Shown here: piece after piece, positions 7,515-13,287 of the stretch
Layout: every line of letters begins with the position of its first letter
Position numbering within the stretch: the first letter of the stretch is position 1
The notes under the pieces: model-generated
Seen by the model: only the letters and a program-made list of their open reading frames with translations
The model's database searches: none
Told to the model about the DNA's origin: nothing
Translations under genes and position numbers: made by a program
NCBI GenBank assembly: GCA_029248825.1
Contig: JAQWIP010000010.1
Coordinates: 1 to 13,287, forward strand
Direction of reading: 5' to 3'
DNA length: 13,287 bases
DNA from: Alphaproteobacteria bacterium
Lineage (GTDB): Bacteria > Pseudomonadota > Alphaproteobacteria > RS24

Positions 7515-8279
7515 ATGACACTTTTTAATCTCGAAGGAAAAACCGCCATCATCACGGGCGCCTCGCGCGGCATTGGCGAAGCCATCGCCCGCCAAATGGC
7601 TGACCATGGCGCCAATGTCGTCGTATCGAGCCGCAAAGCGGCCGCTTGCGATGAGGTCACCAATTCCATCAATGAAAAACATCCGGGCAAAGCCCTGACG
7701 GTAGAATGCAATATTGGCGCCAAAGACCAGTTGCAAAACTTGGCCGACACAGCCAAAGCGCATTTCGGCCAAGTCGATATTCTGGTTTGCAACGCGGCGG
7801 TCAATCCGTATTTCGGCCCCAGCCTCGATTGCCCCGATGATGCTTTCGATAAAATCATGGCCAATAATGTGAAGTCCAACCATTGGCTTTCCAATATGGT
7901 TCTGCCCGGCATGATTGAGAGCAAAGATGGCGCGATTATCATTATCTCGTCGATTGGCGGCATCAAAGGCTCGGCCATGCTCGGCACCTATGGCATTTCC
8001 AAAGCCGCTGATTTCCAGCTAGCGCGCAATATTGCGGTGGAACATGGCTCGAAAAACATTCGCGCCAACACCATTGCGCCGGGTCTTATCAAAACCTATT
8101 TCGCGCAAGCCCTATGGGACAATCCAGATATTCTGGAGCAATCGACCGCAACCACGCCGATGCGCCGCATTGGTATGCCAGACGAAATTGCTGGCGCGGC
8201 CGTATTTTTGGCCAGTGAAGCCGGCGCGTTTATGACGGGTCAGCAAATGGTCATCGATGGCGGCCAAACCATCGCCTAA
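7515..8279 (+). CDS. Short-chain dehydrogenase/reductase, DHRS4-like
   Basis: This 254-residue classical SDR uses NAD(P)H to reduce or oxidise a carbonyl/alcohol substrate. The cofactor motif TGASRGIG is at 14-21, the structural NAA at 93-95, and the catalytic triad is Ser146 (in ISSIGG), Tyr159 and Lys163 (YGISK), with Asn117 or Asn118 the likely fourth residue. Arg40 after the second beta strand (VVVSSRK) suggests NADP(H). The segments NAAVNPYFG and APGLIKTYFAQALW closely resemble the DHRS2/DHRS4 carbonyl-reductase group. The start is supported by AGGAG six bases upstream. The gene appears monocistronic, with a divergent neighbour on one side and an intrinsic terminator 28 bases after its stop. 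The substrate cannot be inferred from context. Confidence 0.92.
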   Translation: MTLFNLEGKTAIITGASRGIGEAIARQMADHGANVVVSSRKAAACDEVTNSINEKHPGKALTVECNIGAKDQLQNLADTAKAHFGQVDILVCNAAVNPYFGPSLDCPDDAFDKIMANNVKSNHWLSNMVLPGMIESKDGAIIIISSIGGIKGSAMLGTYGISKAADFQLARNIAVEHGSKNIRANTIAPGLIKTYFAQALWDNPDILEQSTATTPMRRIGMPDEIAGAAVFLASEAGAFMTGQQMVIDGGQTIA

Positions 8280-8307
8280 GCTGCCAGAGCTGGCGCGAGA
8301 GACAAGT

Positions 8308-8343
8308 AAGCCTGCCGAGCCCTCGGGGTTGGGCAGGCTTTTT
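8308..8343 (+). terminator. Intrinsic terminator of the SDR gene
   Basis: AAGCCTGCC (8308-8316) pairs perfectly with GGCAGGCTT (8332-8340) over 9 bp, and a CCCTCGGGG mini-hairpin sits in the loop. The downstream arm runs into five Ts (8339-8343). It lies about 30 bases past the dehydrogenase stop. Confidence 0.85.
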
Positions 8344-8372
8344 GGTATTTGAGGGTAAGTCTAAATTTGGCT

Positions 8373-8603
8373 TTGAAGTCGTTAACTTAATTTCAGTTAA
8401 ATTATTTTAAACCATTGAAATAACTAAAAAAAGCTCCCTTGTCAGCGCCGCTTTCATGGTCGAAATAGAAAGCGCAACGTAAGAAGTGCGCTGATTGAAA
8501 TAGCCTGTGGGAAAGCTTACGGTTAATCCCACCTACCGTGCGTTTTTCTCCGCCCGGGCTGTAATTGGTGGCCGACAGGTTTAACTGTCGGCCCTTATTC
8601 TTT
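8373..8603 (+). ncRNA. Candidate structured small RNA or leader upstream of groESL
   Basis: The stretch between the SDR terminator and the groESL promoter holds no credible gene but has several helices. They are CGCTTTC/GAAAGCG (8449-8455 / 8468-8474), AGCGCA/TGCGCT (8471-8476 / 8487-8492), GTGGGA/TCCCAC (8507-8512 / 8527-8532), and TACGGT/ACCGTG (8518-8523 / 8535-8540, followed by T5 at 8543-8547). CGTAAG/CTTACG (8478-8483 / 8516-8521) is another option. Some are mutually exclusive. A weak promoter, TTGAAG (8373-8378) with TTAAAT (8397-8402), would start an RNA near 8409 that ends at the hairpin at 8570-8593. I do not recognise it as 6S, SRP, tmRNA or RNase P RNA. Strand and existence are inferred. 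Confidence 0.25.
8570..8603 (+). terminator. Terminator-like hairpin in the SDR-groES gap
   Basis: GGCCGACAG (8570-8578) pairs perfectly with CTGTCGGCC (8585-8593) around a 6-base loop (GTTTAA), followed by a U-rich but interrupted tail (CTTATTCTTT). The tail is T-rich only on the plus side. With the SDR already closed by its own terminator, this one would end something starting after 8345. Confidence 0.55.
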
Positions 8604-8650
8604 CCGCGCTTATTTTTTCGACATTTATCTCGGATTTTTTTGCTCTGAGC

Positions 8651-8679
8651 CTTGACACTTTGCGGCCTTCTCCCTATCT
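8651..8679 (+). promoter_or_regulatory. groESL promoter, heat-shock (RpoH)/sigma-70-like
   Basis: CTTGACA (8651-8657) contains a perfect TTGACA -35, and CTATCT lies 16 bases later (8674-8679). Read as CTTG, 18 bases, CCTATCT (8673-8679), it fits the pattern described for alphaproteobacterial heat-shock promoters. T-rich runs at 8610-8640 could act as an upstream element. No CIRCE operator (TTAGCACTC, 9 bases, GAGTGCTAA) is found here, so HrcA control is not indicated. Confidence 0.7.
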
Positions 8680-8709
8680 CAAAAAGGCGTAGAGGCACGC
8701 CCTGTGGAT

Positions 8710-8752
8710 GGGGGTGCCCGTTTATTTTTCGGGATAGCTATAGAGCACCCCC
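8710..8752 (+). promoter_or_regulatory. Stem-loop in the groES 5' leader
   Basis: GGGGGTGC (8710-8717) is the exact reverse complement of GCACCCCC (8745-8752), giving an 8-bp GC-rich stem. An alternative inner pair CCCG/CGGG (8717-8720 / 8730-8733) lies in its 27-base loop. The stem ends four bases before the AGGAG ribosome-binding site at 8757-8761. A shorter GGCAC/GTGCC pairing (8694-8698 / 8714-8718) competes with it. A role in heat-dependent translation or mRNA stability is possible but unproven. Confidence 0.4.
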
Positions 8753-8768
8753 TAATAGGAGAAAGCAG

Positions 8769-9056
8769 ATGAAATTTCGTCCTTTACATGACCGTGTATT
8801 GGTTCGCCGTATTGAGGAAGATACGAAGACCAGTGGTGGTATTATCATTCCGGACTCGGCTCAAGAAAAACCCTCGCAAGGGGTTGTGGTTGCCGTGGGC
8901 AGCGGAACGCGCAGCGATGACGGCAAACTTGTGCCGCTCGACGTGAAAGCAAAAGACAATGTGTTGTTCGGCAAATGGTCGGGCAGTGAAGTCAGTGTTG
9001 ATGGCGAAGAACTGCTCATCATGAAAGAAAGCGATATTCTGGGCATTATTGGCTAA
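8769..9056 (+). CDS. groES: Co-chaperonin GroES
   Basis: This 95-residue protein is the heptameric lid of the GroEL folding chamber, acting in the cytoplasm. It begins MKFRPLHDRVLVRR, has the mobile loop around residues 17-36 (EDTKTSGGIIIPDSAQEKP) that contacts GroEL, and ends KESDILGIIG, all typical of GroES. The start at 8769 is fixed by AGGAG (8757-8761) seven bases upstream and by the family's N-terminus; in-frame codons further upstream lie in the leader. It is followed 30 bases later by groEL, forming the classical bicistronic heat-shock operon driven by the promoter at 8651-8679. Confidence 0.98.
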   Translation: MKFRPLHDRVLVRRIEEDTKTSGGIIIPDSAQEKPSQGVVVAVGSGTRSDDGKLVPLDVKAKDNVLFGKWSGSEVSVDGEELLIMKESDILGIIG

Positions 9057-9086
9057 GGCCGCCCAGTTTTTGAATAGGAGAATATC

Positions 9087-10727
<1,641 letters not shown>

Positions 10728-10747
10728 CCTGCCAGCAGATATTTTAG

Positions 10748-10781
10748 AAAAGGGCTGTTCTTCGGAGCGGCCCTTTTTTTT
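10748..10781 (+). terminator. Intrinsic terminator of groESL with UUCG tetraloop
   Basis: The arm AAAAGGGCTGTTC (10748-10760), loop TTCG (10761-10764) and arm GAGCGGCCCTTTT (10765-10777) form a 13-bp stem with two G-U pairs. The C(UUCG)G loop is exceptionally stable. Eight Ts run from 10774 to 10781. It begins 20 bases after the groEL stop. Confidence 0.95.
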
Positions 10782-11038
10782 CGCGCGCTTTGGGCGCCGA
10801 GAGATTTTTGAGCTTGGGGCTTGTTTTTAACCTTAGATACGCCTACCTAAGCTTTGTGCTTTTAGCTAGCCAGGCCGACAGGTTCTTGCTATTTTGCGCA
10901 CGCTTTTGAAAAGCAAACCGAAAAAAAAGAATAACGACGGAAAAAGGGCGAAATATTGCGCCCCATCATTAATCAAATAGTAACGCCTCCAAGCCTATTC
11001 TGGAGACTGTTGGTTGGGTTCCGCGAAGAGGGGTTACT
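10782..11038. other. Intergenic stretch between groEL terminator and the HlyD-domain relic
   Basis: I see no gene here on either strand. Small inverted repeats are present, CTTAG/CTAAG (10832-10836 / 10847-10851) and CTCCA/TGGAG (10987-10991 / 11001-11005), but none is long enough to be convincing. No good promoter is recognisable for the downstream reading frame. GAGGGG at 11028-11033 is its ribosome-binding site. Confidence 0.4.
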
Positions 11039-11579
11039 ATGAGATCGATTGTTACGGGGGCTGTTTGCGCGAGTTTTCTGCTCTATGCCCCAAGCTTATT
11101 GGCTGCGGAGCCGAACCAATCGGCCGCCAATAAAGCTCCGGCTTTGCCCGAAATTATTCAAAACAAATCCACGGCGCCCCGCCGATGCCCCGCAGGCTGG
11201 CACCGTGCTGGCCGAAATTGTGCCGGACGAGCTGCAAGTCTTGGTGAAGGCGCGCATTATGTCGGAAGACATCGCGAGTATTTTCCCCGGCCAAGTGGCG
11301 CAAGTGGCTCTTTCGGCCTTTGACGTATCGCGCTATGGCAATCTCGAAGGCAGCGTGCAGCGCATTGCGCCCAATACAACGCAAGAAGAAAACATGCCGC
11401 CTTTCTATGAGACGATGATTTCCGTGCCGGAAGCCAAATTATCCAAAAGCAATGACGAGGTCGACATCGTGCCGGAGATGACCGTGGTGGTCGATCTCAT
11501 TGGCAAGAAGCGCTCGGTGCTGGATTATATTATGACGCCGCTCAACCGCGCCACCGGCGTGGTGTTCCGCGAGAACTAA
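11039..11579 (+). pseudogene. Frameshifted relic: signal peptide plus C-terminal domain of a HlyD-family membrane fusion protein
   Basis: From the ATG at 11039 (GAGGGG five bases upstream) the frame encodes a good Sec signal peptide, MRSIVTGAVCASFLLYAPSL then LAAEP, and a short linker. It then loses sense near 11170-11195 and stops at 11323. The next frame (+1), from about 11180 to the stop at 11579, encodes an unmistakable C-terminal domain of type I secretion periplasmic adaptors: GTVLAEIVPDELQVLVKARI, MSEDIASIFPGQVAQVALSA, FYETMI, VPEMTVVVDL and KRSVLDYIMTPL. Dropping one C from either CCCC run (11177-11180 or 11188-11191) would join the frames into a 179-residue protein. The N-terminal anchor, coiled coil and most of a normal ~430-residue HlyD are absent, and no ABC exporter or TolC gene is nearby. 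The choices are pseudogene, sequencing error, or a small secreted protein. Confidence 0.75.
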
Positions 11580-11647
11580 CATGCGACTGCGAGCTTCTAA
11601 ATTGCGTGCTAAACGCATGCGGCTATCGCGCCGGCGCGCGGTTCGCT

Positions 11648-12394
11648 CTATTCGGCCAGAAGAAATAGCGCGCGGGCAATCAACACCGCCCCGACGCTAA
11701 GCAAAATCCGCTGCGTCCAGCTAAAAAACGTGGCGTCTTGCATACTGTCCAACACGCGTTTGCCAACCCGCGTGCCAAGCACAGTGGCTGCCATGGCCGC
11801 CGCCAAGAGGTAAAGGCTCGGCCAGTTTTGTGCCGCGCCAGAGGTGAGCAAGCCGCCGTAAAAAATAATTTTCGAGCTATGCGCCAGACTTTGCGCCACC
11901 GCCTTGGTGGCCACCACTTGATGGCGGGTGAGGGTGACGCGTTGAAAAAACACATCCAATATCGGGCCCCCGACGCCGGCCAAAAGATTGGTCGCCACCA
12001 CAATGACCCCGGCAAAAACGCCGACAGGTTTTCGGGTGACATCGAGCTGCGCGCTTTTGGGCAAAGCCCACGCCACATAGGGCAGACACCCCAGCGCCAA
12101 TAAGACGGTAATGCGGTCGGGCGAAAACGAAACAAAGGCCAAGCCCGCCAGCGCCAAAACATTGCCGACAAGCAGACTGGCGACAATCGGCCAGACGATA
12201 TCGGCGCGGTTCAGCCAAGCGCGATAGCCATTGGACGTGAGCTGAATGGCGCCGTGTAAAACCATGGCCGCGCCAATGGGCAGAATACTGACCAGCAGCC
12301 CCATCAGAATAAGCCCGCCGAGCATCCCAAAAATGCTCGACAAAAAGGCCGTGCCGAGACTGGCCAGCACAATCATCGCAGAGGTCAAAATCAT
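11648..12394 (-). CDS. TauE/SafE-family (DUF81) membrane permease
   Basis: This 248-residue integral membrane protein has about seven to eight hydrophobic helices. It shows the two-fold pattern of TauE/SafE proteins: the first half has FLSSIFGMLGGLILMGLL (17-34) with ILPIGAAMVLHGAIQ (37-51), and the second half has NLLAGVGGPILDVFFQR (136-152). The family is linked to export or transport of sulfite, organosulfonates and similar anions in the inner membrane, but most members have no known substrate. The ATG is three bases after the hisG stop (TAA GCC ATG), so it is probably translated from the hisG mRNA. No functional link to histidine synthesis is known. Its 3' end converges on the HlyD-domain relic, with 68 bases between the stops. 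Confidence 0.85.
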   Translation of the reverse strand: MILTSAMIVLASLGTAFLSSIFGMLGGLILMGLLVSILPIGAAMVLHGAIQLTSNGYRAWLNRADIVWPIVASLLVGNVLALAGLAFVSFSPDRITVLLALGCLPYVAWALPKSAQLDVTRKPVGVFAGVIVVATNLLAGVGGPILDVFFQRVTLTRHQVVATKAVAQSLAHSSKIIFYGGLLTSGAAQNWPSLYLLAAAMAATVLGTRVGKRVLDSMQDATFFSWTQRILLSVGAVLIARALFLLAE

Positions 12395-12397
12395 GGC

Positions 12398-13287
12398 TTA
12401 CAATACGGCGCCGAGAAGCCGTTCGTAAAGGGCATTGCGGCTTTCATAAACAAAGTCGAGCTTGGAAACGCTGGCTTGCGAGAAACCTTTTTGCAGCATC
12501 GCTTCAATGAAATCACCTTGGTTTTTCAAGGGCAATTGGAAGCCATAAAAATTGCCGCCCGTCGAGGTGGCGCCAGCAAAATGGTGGTCTTCCACGGCGC
12601 CATAGTCGTTCACCAGCGCGGCCAATCCCTCGCCCTTCAGGCTCGTCGGCTCGGCCATGCCGCTTGGCGAGGAAAGCGTGACATGCACCAAATCTTGCGC
12701 CCGATTATAAGCCGCCAAACGCGACAGCAATCGCTTGCTGGCGACGCGCGCGGTCTCGTCCCAATTGGCCTTCAGGGAGGCGGCTAAATTGGCTTGGCTT
12801 TTTAGCATCACGCCATCGTCGGGGATGCGCAATTGATTGGCCACCAGCGTGGCACCCGTCGAGGTGATATCGACAATGGCTTCAGCTGCGCCGGAATTGG
12901 GGGCGGCTTCGGTGGCGCCAAAGCTTTCGACCAATTTATAATCGGTCACGCCGTGCTCGGCGAAAAAATCTGCCGTGAGATTGGTATATTTAGTGGCGAC
13001 CCGCAGGCGCTTGGCGTGTTTGGCGCGAAACTCGGCCGCCACTTCGGCCAAATCCGCCATCGTGCGAACATCCACCCAGCCATCGGGAATGGCCACCACC
13101 ACATCGGCGCGGCCAAAGCCCAAGCCCAGCACAAGCTGCACGGCGCTAACCAAATCGGGCACTTCTTCGCGCAATAAATCTTCGCCCGTAATGCCAAAGT
13201 GAATGGAGCCATCGGCCAGGCGGGCGGCGATTTCCGAGGCCGAGAGATATTGCACCTCGATTTGTTCAATGCCTTGGACGGAGCCCG
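12398..13287 (-). CDS. hisG: ATP phosphoribosyltransferase, long form (partial, N-terminus outside window)
   Basis: HisG catalyses the first and committed step of histidine synthesis, joining ATP and PRPP in the cytoplasm. About 295 C-terminal codons are present. The frame stays open to the window edge with the residues GSVQGIEQIEVQYLSASEIA, so the GTG at 13255 is an internal Val codon, not the start, and roughly 40-45 N-terminal residues are missing. Recognisable blocks are YLSASEIAARL, HFGITGEDLLREE, GLGFGRADVVVAIP, RVATKYTNLT, and the PRPP-binding VDITSTGATLVANQL. The C-terminal extension, ending VSKLDFVYESRNALYERLL, resembles the roughly 325-residue HisG of Bradyrhizobium, so a separate HisZ regulatory partner is probably not needed. 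It is followed closely by a TauE/SafE gene. Confidence 0.95.
   Translation of the reverse strand, partial: GSVQGIEQIEVQYLSASEIAARLADGSIHFGITGEDLLREEVPDLVSAVQLVLGLGFGRADVVVAIPDGWVDVRTMADLAEVAAEFRAKHAKRLRVATKYTNLTADFFAEHGVTDYKLVESFGATEAAPNSGAAEAIVDITSTGATLVANQLRIPDDGVMLKSQANLAASLKANWDETARVASKRLLSRLAAYNRAQDLVHVTLSSPSGMAEPTSLKGEGLAALVNDYGAVEDHHFAGATSTGGNFYGFQLPLKNQGDFIEAMLQKGFSQASVSKLDFVYESRNALYERLLGAVL

Noticed and set aside
8402..8698. A 98-codon minus-strand frame in the gap before groES
   Set aside because: It spans the groESL promoter and the 8570-8593 hairpin, is rich in Arg/Lys with no recognisable domain, and is best explained by structured non-coding sequence.
8680..8768. Possible CIRCE operator for HrcA in the groES leader
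   Set aside because: Inverted repeats here (GGCAC/GTGCC and GGGGGTGC/GCACCCCC) do not match TTAGCACTC-N9-GAGTGCTAA in sequence or spacing.
10873..10884. GGCCGACAGGTT also occurs at 8570-8581, suggesting a dispersed repeat
   Set aside because: A shared 12-mer is expected by chance several times in a window of this size, and the flanks do not match.
11627..11638. 12-bp perfect palindrome CGCGCCGGCGCG in the convergent gap
   Set aside because: Palindromes this long are expected a few times in 13 kb, it has no T-run, and nothing else suggests a terminator or operator.
11581..11700. A 39-codon Arg-rich frame starting one base after the HlyD-domain stop
   Set aside because: It has no clear Shine-Dalgarno, overlaps the 3' end of the permease gene on the opposite strand, and its composition is what GC-rich repeats would give by chance.

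Overview
The window looks like a chromosomal segment of an alphaproteobacterium of moderate GC content. Three things point there. The order HAD-IIA hydrolase, ribF, ileS, lspA, DUF3035 (BamF-type) lipoprotein, M16 peptidase, M16 peptidase is an alphaproteobacterial arrangement, and DUF3035/BamF is restricted to that class. HisG is the long form seen in Bradyrhizobium-type alphaproteobacteria. The groESL promoter fits the alphaproteobacterial heat-shock pattern (CTTG, 18 bases, CCTATCT). I cannot assign an order or genus from sequence alone.

Layout. (1) Positions 1-7305, minus strand: a long co-directional cluster read from 7305 down to 1. It holds a HAD-IIA hydrolase, ribF (FMN/FAD synthesis), ileS, lspA (lipoprotein signal peptidase), a BamF-like lipoprotein, and two M16 peptidases, the second running off the window. 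Links are tight: ileS and lspA overlap, the lipoprotein and first M16 gene are 7 bases apart, and the two M16 genes share one base. A second promoter probably lies just before the lipoprotein gene. (2) 7306-7514: a divergent intergenic region. (3) 7515-8279, plus: a lone DHRS4-like short-chain dehydrogenase, closed by a strong terminator. (4) 8345-8650: no coding gene seen, but several competing helices and a second terminator-like hairpin, possibly a small RNA. (5) 8651-10781: groES-groEL with its own promoter, a stem-forming leader, and a terminator capped by a UUCG tetraloop. (6) 10782-11038: nothing convincing. (7) 11039-11579, plus: a frameshifted secreted relic consisting of a signal peptide joined to the C-terminal domain of a HlyD-type membrane fusion protein. 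(8) 11648-13287, minus: hisG (5' end outside the window), followed after 3 bases by a TauE/SafE-type membrane permease.

The minus cluster combines housekeeping (tRNA charging, flavin cofactors) with envelope biogenesis: LspA matures lipoproteins, its neighbour is a lipoprotein thought to serve the outer-membrane assembly machine, and the M16 proteins carry export signals. Most of the window is ordinary core genome. The points most worth a second look are the HlyD-domain relic at 11039-11579, the structured non-coding stretch before groESL, and the 14-bp tandem duplication spanning the start of the HAD gene.
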